A DNA stretch of 64,000 bases from Cephalotus follicularis (Eukaryota > Streptophyta > Magnoliopsida > Oxalidales > Cephalotaceae). The notes beneath the pieces were generated by a model. That model was not told where the DNA came from. It worked only from the letters and a program-made list of their open reading frames with translations, and made no database searches. The stretch lies in contig BDDD01000314.1 of the NCBI GenBank assembly GCA_001972305.1, positions 682,001 to 746,000 of the forward strand. The letters are read 5' to 3'. Below are positions 12,649 to 23,215 of the stretch, in pieces. A program made the position numbers and the translations under genes. Numbering within the stretch: the stretch's first letter is position 1; every line of letters starts with the position of its first letter.

Positions 12649-13464
12649 TTAATCTATGTTTGCATGAACACAGTAGATATAGAAAACGAAATTAGTATGT
12701 ATATACAAATTGATTAACTATGATAACATTATCTGGGTTCGAATCAGAAGCTTACCTGTTAATTTCTAAGCTTCTAACTCCACTTTGAACCAACTCCTTC
12801 AACATGCAACTCCAGTAATCGCAACACGATTTCCCATCTTTCAATTGTTTCTATCTCTTATTTCAGCTTAAACAATAGGTGATATAAAGGGTTTTCCATA
12901 AGTAATTTGTCTGATGCTCTAACTCAGACTTTTTCCATTTTCCTTTCTCTCTCTCATTCGCTCTATTCTTCTTTTCGTTTTTGTCTTTCTCTTTCTTCTG
13001 TTTTGCAGGTTAAAGGTTGAAGACATTAATCCTCCTTTGTGATCAGCTGGTGACACGTTATTGCTTGGTTTGACACTTTCCTTAACACCTGTCTAGGTTA
13101 CAATGCCAGACATGCCACCATTCATTCTTAGTCGACACGTATCACACACCTGTCCGTGTGCAAAGCGTCACCGGTTTATCCTTGGTGTCACCGGTTAGGC
13201 ACAAAGCATCGAAGCTTCGTGTTAGGCGTCGGCGGTTTGCACTTGTTCAAAGCTTCCAATCTTTTTCTTTAGCGTCGATGGTTTGGTGACAAAATCAAGT
13301 TTTTCAGTTTCATTCACCCAACTTTCAACTTACTACAATTTAGTCCCAATTCCATTCAATTAAGTTCATCATTCAAATAATAAATGGACATTTAATTTCA
13401 ATTTAATGTATAAATTATTCATCAATTATACAATATACATTAATTGAAATTGGTGGTTATTACA
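12649..13464 (-). mobile_element. Continuation of split LTR (sense start part)
   Basis: This is the right part of the LTR interrupted by the solo LTR at 9713-12648. It has no coding region. CT-rich DNA at about 12930-13010 is followed by a decayed GTCGAC array and the terminal ATTACA. Confidence 0.65.
13165..13285. repeat. Decayed GTCGAC array
   Basis: AAGCGTCACCGG, GGCGTCGGCGG and AGCGTCGATGG copies; no exact GTCGAC core survives in the array. Confidence 0.5.
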
Positions 13465-14640
13465 CATATAGCGCCCTATCGCTCGAGGGGTTGGATCTCA
13501 TGCCTGAGAGTTTGTGAGAATGAGATCTTTACTCCCTTCTAACAAAAGTTCCAAGTCATAGGTTTACTTTCTTAGGGCAATTGATGAACCGAAAAGACTT
13601 GTCGTATTATGCTTGCCCTCTTGAGTGTGGGGAATGGATCATCTCATTGCCATTTGGGTTTTACCCTAAAGCTGATGCAGGGTGCGTGCAGAGGCATGAC
13701 ACTGAACCGACCCACCATAGGTTATCTATTTGGAGAGTCAACACCTCTGTCAATATAGTTCCTATTGTCTCGGCAATGTTTAGTCAAAGAGGACTAGTCG
13801 ATCATACGTGATTTACGTTGTGTCCATAGACCTAAGCGGCTAGCATGCGTTGTGCAGTAACCTCTTGGCTTTGATTTATGCCTTCTCCAGCACTAGCCAG
13901 GTGCTATCAAACGGTTGTCTTTGGGCCTTGTGGGAGCTTCATTGAGATGTATGGGTGAGTTCGCGAGACGGGATCGTCACACCCGTGTTGAGGGTTATAG
14001 GCTCTATAACATCTGTGACCATTAAAGACTTAATGTCCCGGTCAGGCACTGGGAGATTGGGAACAAGAGGTTTCCTGGGATATATCCCATATTCTCAATG
14101 TGTTCATAGAATTATAGTTATAGCGGTTTTACCTAGGGATGACATTAATCCAAACCATAGTCCACGGTCAGAGCCGAGATGATGAAGGATACACGACACA
14201 CAAACCGATGACAGTGATAAATTACCGGGGAACCGGTTTACGAATGATAGACATGGTACTTTGCGATCCACAGATCCGAGGGCAATTATGGATCACATTG
14301 GGGCTATTAGCTGGATAGTCGTACCAGAACCTAGGGATTTTCTGGGAAATTTATCATTGTACCAAAATTCCACCGGACTTTCAGGTCCCGCCTAATTATT
14401 TGAAAAGTAATGCATGCTGCACACATGCTGGCTTGGTGGTAAATATAGTTTATAACTAGTACATATTAATTTGACATTAGTGACTTTCTCCACCATATTG
14501 TCTTATTGATATATAAAGAGAAGCTATAGCGGGAGTATGTTAAAAACATACAATGCGAAGGGCGCATAATTAAAATGTAATAAAGAGATAAATGTTAATA
14601 AGGGGGCAAAATACACACATTTTCACGTGACATAGCGCGC
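13465..14640 (+). mobile_element. Ty1/copia LTR fragment (inverted copy of 50180-51637)
   Basis: It aligns in reverse orientation with most of the copia LTR at 50180-51637, for instance GGATCTCATGCCTG, AGACTTGTCGTATTATGCTT, CCAGCACTAGCCA and GGGAGTATGTT. No reading frame of note. The LTR ends are missing, so it is a fragment. Confidence 0.65.
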
Positions 14641-15074
14641 ATTATGAGCTAAGAAAGAAAGGGAGAGCACGCTACTGGTGCATTGCAGGCGTAGCAGGGG
14701 CGCCTTGACCTGGGAAGACAGGCGCGACGCTCCCGTGGCCGGGAAAGAACTGTGAGCTCTTCAACGGTATGCCTCCTCACTGTCTCTCCCTCTTTCTCCC
14801 TTCATTTTTCTCTGGCGACAAAGCTTCGTTTGTCATCGTCACCCACTGTCAGCTGCTCTTTCCACTGTCGATGGTCATAATAGGTGTAAGGACCTAAATA
14901 TCCATGTAAGATATTAATTATGGAAATGATTGCTATTGTGTTTTGGCAGATATTTCAAGGGACCCGTAGTATGACCCTACGCTCGAGGAGTACGGGGGTT
15001 CCGCTCCTCGGTGAGCGGACGGGGGGTCCCGCTGCCCAGACAGCGGGCAGGGGTTAAGGGGGTTTGGTAGTGAT

Positions 15075-15350
15075 GGTCGACGCTTAGAACCCTTCTATCT
15101 GCGTTTTAAACCAGTTCAAAATGTCGACGTTTAGGGATAAAGAGTCGACGCTTTGGGTAATGGTCGACGCTCTAAATGTAAATGTTGACGCTTTGAGGTC
15201 AGGTAGGTCTGTTGACGTTGACGTTGACGAAGACTTAAAAGCGGCGACGCTTTGTAAGAAAGCGTCAGCGCTTTAGTCGGGATAGAGATGAAAAAGCTCA
15301 GGTAAAACCCTTAACTGTCGACGCTTAGAGAGAAACCGTCGACGCTTTGA
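15075..15350. repeat. GTCGAC array upstream of TATA
   Basis: Six exact GTCGAC cores, mostly GTCGACGCTT, with GTTGAC and GGCGAC variants. It includes a perfect (GTTGAC)3 run near 15211-15228. Confidence 0.8.
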
Positions 15351-15407
15351 GTAGTTTTTCTGATGTTTTGTAAGCCACAAGCAACGAATGGAGGCGGAAA
15401 TTTTTTC

Positions 15408-15416
15408 TATAAATAG
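15408..15416 (+). promoter_or_regulatory. LTR TATA box
   Basis: TATAAATAG, followed about 20-30 bases later by a long purine-rich transcribed-leader-like stretch. It marks the likely U3/R boundary of the LTR. Confidence 0.7.
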
Positions 15417-17615
15417 CAGTGATCAGTAGAAGAAAAAAAGAGAAAGGAGATAAGGAAAAGAGAAAGAGAAAGGAGAGAAGGAAGAGAGGAAGAGAAAGAA
15501 GAAAAGGAAGAGAGAAAGAGAGAAAGAAGGGAAGAGGAGAAAAGGGAATTTTGTTGAGATTTTAGCATAGTAATTTCTTCAGTGTGGAGAAAAGAGAGAA
15601 GGAGATAAAGCAAGGTAAGGACTCCTGTTCTTTTTCTAAAAATACTTGATGTTAGGAATTTCTACTCATTCTTTTAAAGTATTTTATTTTAGTATTCAGC
15701 TCAATTTAATTTCACTTTCCCATCGATATGATCGGTATATCCGTCTGAACGAGTGGGGGAAGTTAATTTTAATGTAATATTTCAATTAAGCAATTTCTAT
15801 GCTCGATATTTAAATAACTTATTTGTATATATCTTTTATAATTATTACGTGCCTGTATTTTAAATTTCTGCCAATATTCGTGGTAAATGTCTATATTAAA
15901 TTTATGTAAATTCTTAAATTCTATGTGAATTGCTGCCGATTTCTTAACAAAATTCTGTATTATTATTTTAAAATATTTCCATTTGAAATATAAATTCTGG
16001 AAAAATGTTGTACAAAATTATTTATAAATACGTTGAGCTGATCACTCAACGTATAAAAAAATGATTATTTTTACGAAAATGAGAAAATGCAACAAACTGA
16101 GATGAACAATTAATCTAGTAAAAGATTAATGTGAAAGAGCGGAGAGTGCTATCGGGCTTGCATGCTTAGTAATGATAGTAATCGGGGAGTGCACAATGCC
16201 CCGGTGAAGCAAAGGTTCAACAGGGTTATTTACGTTTTTACAACCCCTCAGTGTTTATAAAATATTCTGATTAATGAGATATGATCAGAAAAGAAATGAA
16301 TGAATGTGAAATATACTGGTTTTATAAAAATACCAGAAAATTAATTTCAATAATGTTTTATTACGATAATTCTTACTGAGCTATTTTGGTGCTCAGTCCT
16401 TTCAATGTTTTTGTTTTCAACTAAAATTTTTCCAGGAAAAGATTGAACGAGGAAAGTCGAGCTTTGGCAGGAGCTCATAAGTGATATTTCAGAAGGAAAT
16501 TATGTTACTAATTATGTTACAAAATATAGTTTGTGTAATAGTTTATGACATTATAACTAATGTTTTCCGCTGAATAATGTCTTTTGATAGATCCTGTGGA
16601 GATGTAAGATGTTGACTATAATTGTTATGATGATTTAAATAAGAGTATAAAATCTTAAGGTTTAGTATATCAAATTATTTTATAAATAATAGCAATTAAG
16701 TAAGATTGTTAAAGGATTAGAGGTTTCACCCCATGTAACGTACCGAATCCCCGAAGTTCGCTTTGAGCATAAAGTGAACTCGGATCTGGGGCGTTACAAT
16801 AGGTGGAGTCAATCCTTGGCTCTACCTATCGTGATCCTAGTCTAGGCAATTTTCGTTCATATTCAGGCAGAATGAAGAAGACAGAGTTGACTCAGCGGGT
16901 CATGCTCGATGACCACTGTGCGTTGATGTTACGACCCGAGTCTCAGCAGGTCTTGGGTGGAGATGCATAGATCCAAAGGTTATGAGGCATTTTTGTGGTT
17001 TGGCCGGTGCTATTGAAGTATGGTGAGTCAACTAAGTGACTCAAACTCAACGTCGGCTGTTACTTATCTTTTCAAGGGGAGTCAAGGTAACCAGTACGAA
17101 GATCGGGAGTTTGATGACCTGTGATGGCATGGCCGGTCCATGGTGAATTGACCGAGTCTCACTAAGTTTTAACTTAGTGAGTTTGGGCCACTGCTAGTTG
17201 CTCCAGAGCACTCCATGACGCTTCCTGCCGTGTCTCCGCCAGCAATGGGTCGATCGACTAATTTGGAGTCCGATGGTGTCGTGGTTGGACCTCAGGCGAC
17301 ATGGCTGGAATCCGACGGTTTGACTGTGATGGGTAGTGGTTGTTGCAAGTGCATAGTGACAAAGTGGTGGAGCCTCCAACGTTGGTATGGTTGCTTCCCT
17401 TTTGTTTTTTATGGTTACCGAAGTGTTTTTCGTTTTATTGTTTTTGTGCATGCTTGATTATGTAATTGTTCGATTGAACATTAAACGGAGATCCTTGGCA
17501 TATTGATTATGGTAGTAAGATGTCAATGTGTATCTTGACTTACTGTCATAGTGTTTTTGAAAAATTAAAATTATACACACTAACGTCCTAGACCGAAAAT
17601 TGACCGGGACTCCTC

Positions 17616-18395
17616 CCGGGTTTCCAACAGTTTCTCCATTCATCTTGAAAGCATGAAGATGTATTAAGACCTCAAGCTCAGCTATTGGTGGAATGATATG
17701 GAGAGAGAGATTGCAGTGTTTATAGCAAGATACATGACTTGACAGTAGGTCAAGGTAGAACAACGGAGACCAATGGGTTTGCTTCACCCTTTGTCCATTC
17801 CTGAATGAAAGTGGTTAGATTTGACCATGGATTTTGTCGTTGGATTACCGTTGACCCATAGCAAGCATGATGCTATTTGGGTTGTGGTTGATCGACTCAC
17901 AAAGTTTGCCCATTTTCTACTTATTCGAATGACCTATTCTATGGATAGATTGTCTCGTTTATATGTGAAATTGATAATAGAGGCCCATACAACTCCTATC
18001 AGCATTGTATCAGACAAAGATTTCCATTTTACTTTTGGTTTCTGAAAAAAAAGTTATAAACAACTATGAGTACACAGTTGAGTTTTGGCACTGCTTTCCA
18101 TCCCCAGTCAGATGGTTTGTTCAAAAGGACCATACAAACATTGAAAGATATGCTCAGAGGTTATGCTATTGATTTCAGAGGCTGTTGGGATGATTACTTG
18201 CACTTGATTGAGTTCTCTTATAGCAACAGTTATCATGAGAGTGTGCAGATGGCTTCACATGAAGCTCTGTATAGTAGGAAATGTCGATCGCCAGTTTGTT
18301 GGGATCAGGTCAGTGAGAGAAGCCTTTTGGGTCCATATATGGTTCAAATCACCCCAGAAGGGTGGGTTAGCCATACGGTCAAGCAAGAATAATTC
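17616..18395 (+). pseudogene. Ty3/gypsy integrase remnant
   Basis: The frame reads SIHLESMKMY, WWNDMEREIAVFIAR, a damaged zinc region in which cysteines and glutamines have become stops, then KWLDLTMDFVVGLP (first catalytic Asp). SIVSDKDFHF (second Asp), TAFHPQSDG and FSYSNSYHESVQMASHEALY (region of the Glu) follow. There are several in-frame stops, for example before KWLDL, and a break between 18045 and 18066. It is more diverged from element A than element B is, so probably an older insertion. No gag or RT is adjacent. Confidence 0.85.
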
Positions 18396-19130
18396 CATGC
18401 ATAATGGAATGAATAGATATTACTTTTATATGCATGTCATGTTATAATGCTTGAATGTCATCATCATATACTTTTGTCCCATATTGGCGTATACAAATAG
18501 TTAACCTAAGCATACAATCCCTATCCATACATCTATTAGACAATCCATATCCATACCATGTGTGAGAACATACTCATACAAACATAAACCTATAGAGCTA
18601 ATGACCTCTCATACCATAGAGTATATCTAGTCACCCATGGATATAAACAAGGGATCTTGACTAAATATCGTAGCCGCCAATGAATAATGCGTCGGGACTC
18701 GAGTCGGTTTAGTTGCTGGTGAATAACGCGCTGGAGCACAACTAAAACTCCCCCTAGTTGTCCATGAATAAAGGCGCTAGACTCAACTAGGTCTCGTTGC
18801 TAGTGAATAAAGGCGTCGGGCTCAACTAATATACACGTACGTTAAGTTATGTAATTATCTAGTCGCCTATAAGTATGGTTAATAGGAGCTCAACTAGATA
18901 TCCTAGCCACTGGTGAATATATGCATCAGGGGTTTGGCTAAGTTTAGTTACCAGTGAATAACTTGCCGGAGCTCAACTAACATTAGATACCTTCACGTGA
19001 GTAACTGTTTTAGCGTGTGTTTATAAAGAGAACCGGGTGTTAAGAATAGGCAGTTAAGTACAAAATCAGCAAGAACAAGGATGACTATTGAGAGAGGTTG
19101 AGGGCAAATAAGAAGTATTTTCTTAGGTTT
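18396..19130. other. Unassigned AT-rich DNA with repeat array
   Basis: Non-coding. Apart from the array at 18668-18985 I recognise nothing. It is the left flank of element A, whose right flank continues at 31159. Confidence 0.5.
18668..18985. repeat. Degenerate repeat array, about seven units
   Basis: Units of about 36-38 bases with the pattern TAGTTGCYRGTGAATAA, then GCG..CGGAGCTCAACTA. Starts are near 18671, 18709, 18754, 18792, 18860, 18904 and 18947. The ends TAGTTG and CAACTA are complementary, so each unit could form a hairpin. Confidence 0.7.
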
Positions 19131-19439
19131 TTTTTTGTAACAACCCTGAACGGCGGGAGTCATCGCAGGTCATAACAAAACATATCTAAACATAGGCATA
19201 ACTTTAACTGAACATATACATTTCTTTATTAGCCAAAACGTGGCGGTCATAGCATTACTGAAAAACTATTCAGAACATAAAACTAAACATGTGTCAAAAG
19301 TCAAATACCGAAACCTAAACCAAATTAACATATTGTTCATGACCACTAAAACCAAAGACACTTAAGGATCACACTCCTAGGAATCCATGACATAAAGGTG
19401 GTCATCTCTCATTCACACATTCCCCCGCTACTCCTGATA

Positions 19440-19488
19440 ACCTGCCGCATGGAAAACAAAAAAAATGCAGCTGAGCAAACCTCAGTAC
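19440..19488 (-). other. Splice-acceptor-like LTR box
   Basis: As at 208-252, about 307 bases from the sense 3' end; the A run is expanded. In the right LTR (near 26936-26955) most of this box is deleted. Confidence 0.5.
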
Positions 19489-20564
19489 GGATAAGGAAAG
19501 AAAAAACAGTAAACGATAAGTTTAAAAGCAGTAAGAGCTCAATAAATTCGTAACATAAATCTTAAGCAATTATAACAGCTTAAACATGTTTTGAAATCAT
19601 ATCCGAATTTCCATAAAATACCAATTTCATATCTTTTGAAACATTTATGAAATATTTCAAAAACATCATTTCATGATTGATGAAGTCATACTGAGCCACA
19701 TACATAGCACATTTCATAACATAGATTGGCAAGGGAGGCGCTAATTCCACATGCCCATTAGAATTGAAGTGCACGGCACTACACAAGTCAATTCTCACAT
19801 ATCATTTCATATCACATATCATATACTAGAATCGATTCATACGCCTCTATCATACATAGCGGATCCATAAATCCACCTCATGGGATTTATTCATAACATT
19901 CAGAGACGTCGTAGACTAATCACACCGCTACGGAAGTGTCATGTCCCCGTGCCAGGCCTACGACATGCCTATGGTACGCCGCATAGGTGGGTACAATACT
20001 CAGTATCCAATCATTTAGAAAACATCGATTTATCAAAATCAATTTAAAAAACACATAAACATGCTTCCACAAAACATATTTGAAAATCGTTGACAATGAT
20101 AACATACATTTCATAGTCAATAAATCAACTCATTTATTTTTCGATATAAATAGATGATTATTTCATACCGTAACGTATCTTAGCATAAGAATAAAGTCAG
20201 GAACATTTAAATTCAGAAAATGTCAAAAACAAACTTTATTTGTGAAATATAATCCAGCTCATAAAACGAAGGAACATAGCATAAAACAAAACTGATTTCA
20301 GTTCGATAAAACCAGATAGCCAAAAAATGATAGAAATCTGTACCTTATGCGCTCACAAAAGCACTTACGAAAAGATTGTTAACCCAAACTCCCTTTTGAT
20401 GCACAACAATCTAAAAGACACAAAACTATTCATATAAGGGTCTAAGAAACATTAGAGACATTAAACAGACTCATTACATTGTTTAGAAAAGACCCGAATT
20501 GATTCGGAGAACAAACGGATCAAAACAGTTGAAAACATAAATTTTCTGGACAAAACAGCCGACT

Positions 20565-20735
20565 GTTATAGAGCTCCAATCGACTGGGGAAGCTTGGCAG
20601 TCGACGATCCAACAGGGCCAGTCAACTACACAACCGAAACAGTCGACTGCATTCATATGGTAGCCGACTGCTCAACCAAACCAGCCGACTGTTCATAAAA
20701 ACAGTCGACTGTTCTGGTCGATAGAACAACAGAAA
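20565..20735. repeat. GTCGAC array, CAGTCGACTG dialect
   Basis: Intact copies ACAGTCGACTG alternate with CAGCCGACTG, CAATCGACTG and CAGTCAACTA. Near-identical to 28007-28170. Confidence 0.8.
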
Positions 20736-21867
20736 CACAATATTTTCATGCAAAAACTTGTCCAAACGAGTATAACATTACACCAGAGACATATGAACAT
20801 ATGCATGTGACATTATATGACATTTAGACAGTGTAAAAACATAGAATTGACATTACCATGTGACCAGTGACTAAATACGAGAAAAGAGACCAAGTGGCAT
20901 CTAAACAGATGCTACATATAACAAACCAATCTGCTGTTCAAAGTCACATTTAGTTTCTGAGATTAGATTACAACATAGCAGATGCCAAGGACTGATCAAT
21001 TGGCCCATAAACTATGACATAGATTTAAGTGGCTGGAATCACAACTCTAACAGCCTCTATGCATAAGAAAACCAACAACAATGTGAAACAATTCATCACA
21101 GCCAGAATTACTAACCTGTAATGATTATCAAGAACACTTAAACAGCAGAAGAACATCACAGTTCATTTGTCAAATGGCTGTTTGTAGGAAAATATGGAGA
21201 AGGAAACAAGGAATACATAACATCCTTAACAAACCAAAGGAACTCAACCAAAAGAACAACGGAAGATTAAGATTACCTCTGTAGACCGCTGAAACAAATC
21301 CATAAGAATTCAACACAGGTTTCACAAAGCACATTTCGGCAGTGACAGGTAGAGGAAAAGGATGGCATAAACTCCAGGCATTGACCTTCTTAAAACAGAA
21401 AAGAATAGAGTGATTTTAGGAATTGTTAAGGAAGAAGAGGAGACAAGAATCGGATTAATAAGGAAGAAGGAGATTGGAGACGTGTAGCATTAATGAGGGG
21501 AGGAGAGAGTGATACGGGAGAAAGAGGGAGAAGAAAGGAAAGAAGAAGAATAAGGAAAAATAAAATAAAAATAAAAGAAATAATAGAAAATAAGAGATTT
21601 TTAAAATAAAAGAAAAAGGAAATTGTTTTAATAATTTCAGAATTGTAAAATAAAATAAAGTTTTGATAAAATAAATGTTATAAACATAAGCCCAACCCAA
21701 CATTACATTAACATATCCAAAATTTAGGCTGGTATCAATCAGCCCAAATCACATAGGCCCAAAACACAGGGCAATCGGACTTTAAAACAAAACAATTTAA
21801 AAAGCCCGAAAACAAACACATATATAAAAGTCTGTAAAATACATATACGAACAAGCAGGGTATTACA

Positions 21868-21883
21868 TCCACCCCACCTTAAA
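21868..21883 (-). other. Polypurine tract of element A
   Basis: On the minus strand AAGGTGGGGTGGA lies directly before the LTR start TGTAATACCC; it primes plus-strand DNA synthesis in such elements. Confidence 0.8.
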
Positions 21884-21919
21884 AAGGATTTTGTCCTGAA
21901 ATCACATCATACGCATACC

Positions 21920-23215
21920 TCAAGCAAACAAGAGCGGATATCGCTCCTGAATATGCTGCTCAAGCTCCCAAGTGGCCTCACGCTCGGGATGATTCCTCCA
22001 TAGAACTTTCACAAAAGGAACGGTCTTGCTACGTGTAACTCGCTCCCGTTGATCCAGAATAGCCTCGGCCTCTTCGTCAGAAGATAGGTCCTCCCAAATA
22101 CCATCCAGAGGATAGTTAACCAAATGCAGGGGATGATACCGATAACCCCACAAAACAGACATGTGGAACACATTATGGACGTGCGCTAACTACGGAGGCA
22201 AAGCTAAACGATAAGCAACCGCGCCTACCTTTTCCAGAACTTCGTAAGGCCCGATGAACCGCGGACTCAACTTTCCCTTCAGCCCAAAACGTTGGACTCC
22301 CTTCCAAGGTGAAACTTTCAAAAACACATGTTCACCTACCTTGAACTCCAAGTCCCTCCGATTTCTGTCCGCATAACTTTTTTGTCGAGATTGAGCTGCT
22401 TTCAATCTCTCCCTTGCTATTTCCACTTTCTCCGTAGTGATCTGCACTAGCTCGAGTCCCTCGATAACTCGCTCTCCAACCTCATCCCAACATGTTGGAG
22501 CTCGACACTTCCTCCCATAAAGAGCTTCAAACGGAGCCATACCGATACTAGCGTGCCAACTGTTATTGTAGGCAAACTCCACCAAGCTCAAATGCTCATC
22601 CCAATTCCCAGTTCACTCCAACTCACAAGACCTCAACATATCCTCCAAGGTCTGGATGGTCCTTTCCGTCTGCCCATGTGTCTGTGGATAGAAAGATGTA
22701 CTGTAACTGAGCCTAGTACCCGAAGCTTTCTGAAACCCTTTCCAAAACTGCGAAGTGAAACGACGATCCCTATCTGAAACAATTGATACTGGAGTCCCTT
22801 GTAGTCTCACTATCGCCTACTGAAACACCTCGGCCAAACGATCAACAGAGAAGTCCTCTCGGATAGCCAAGAAGTGAGCCGATTTAGTCAGTCGATCCAC
22901 TACTACCTAGATAGCATTGTTCGTTTTGAAAGTTTGCGGCAAACCCATCACAAAGTCCATTAAAATGCTCTCCCTTTTCCAAACTGGAATTTCCAAGGGC
23001 TGTAACAAACCATTAGTGCGCTGGTGCTCAATCTTTACCTGCTGACAGATCAAACACCTCCCAACATACTCCGCTACATCCCTTTTCATTCCATTCCACC
23101 AGAATTCTTCTTCAAGTCTGTATACATTTTCGTAGAACCCTGATGTATAGAAAATGGTAAACTGTGTGCCTCTGACAAAACAGCATCTCTGATAGAAGAA
23201 TCTGACGGAACACAC
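21920..23215 (-). pseudogene. Element A integrase and chromodomain-like tail
   Basis: Reading leftward: zinc region EYVGRCLICQQVK, MDFVMGLP with the first catalytic Asp, [15 protein letters not shown] with the second, WHASIGMAPFEALYGR with the Glu region, VGEHVFLKVSPWKGV, then EEAEAILDQRERVTRSK and VKVLWRNHPEREATWELE, a chromodomain-like end found in Tekay/Del elements. In-frame stops lie at 22907-22909 (Trp to TAG), 22817-22819, 22613-22615 (Trp to TGA) and near 22190. The part overlapping the gag-pol frame (23086-23215) is in another frame because of a one-base loss near 23103. Confidence 0.9.

Larger units (their letters stand above)
8217..13464 (-). mobile_element. Ty3/gypsy LTR, 3' truncated, split by a solo LTR
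   Basis: It belongs to the group with sense start TGTAA and sense end GGGGTGTGACA. The right end (sense start) is GGTTATTACA at 13464. The left part aligns with the plus-sense LTR at 51899-57475, for example in the shared CTTGGCTAAGTA and GCCAAGTGGCTACAATCA segments. It is missing its last bases at 8217. A solo LTR (9713-12648) splits it, with TTAAT on both sides. Arrays at 9270-9475 and 13165-13285 lie about 1050-1255 and 180-300 bases from the sense start once the insertion is removed. A CAG/ATTGA acceptor-like site lies at 8284-8286, minus strand. Confidence 0.7.
14885..16798 (+). mobile_element. Solo LTR with promoter, TSD ATAGG
   Basis: TGTAAGGACC at the left, GGGGCGTTACA at the right, flanked by ATAGG at 14880-14884 and 16799-16803; 1914 bases. 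In the plus (sense) direction the order is GTCGAC array (15075-15350), TATA box (15408), purine-rich leader, donor-like AAG/GTAAGG at 15615, and acceptor-like TTTTTCCAG/G at 16433-16435, about 365 bases before the end. It is shorter than the other gypsy LTRs and forms its own subfamily. Confidence 0.93.
14640..17457 (+). mobile_element. Ty3/gypsy LTR fragment split by solo LTR
   Basis: Excluding the insertion at 14885-16798, this DNA resembles the GC-rich, GAGTCGACTC-containing part of the plus-sense LTR at 52440-52900: TTGACTCAGCGGG, GGTGAGTCAACTAAGTGACTC and similar segments. No LTR end can be assigned. The open frames here are short and chance-like. Confidence 0.45.
19136..21867 (-). mobile_element. 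Element A left (3') LTR
   Basis: TGTAACAACCC to GGGTATTACA, 2732 bases. It contains the acceptor-like box (19440-19488), hairpin box (19913-19990), GTCGAC array (20565-20735) and an AG-rich tract (21425-21560) near the sense start. Two apparent small frames in it recur in the right LTR copy only because the DNA is duplicated. Confidence 0.93.

Noticed and set aside
18640-18990. tRNA-like or satellite origin for the repeat array
   Set aside because: No cloverleaf with A and B boxes could be drawn, and the units are too diverged and too few for a satellite.
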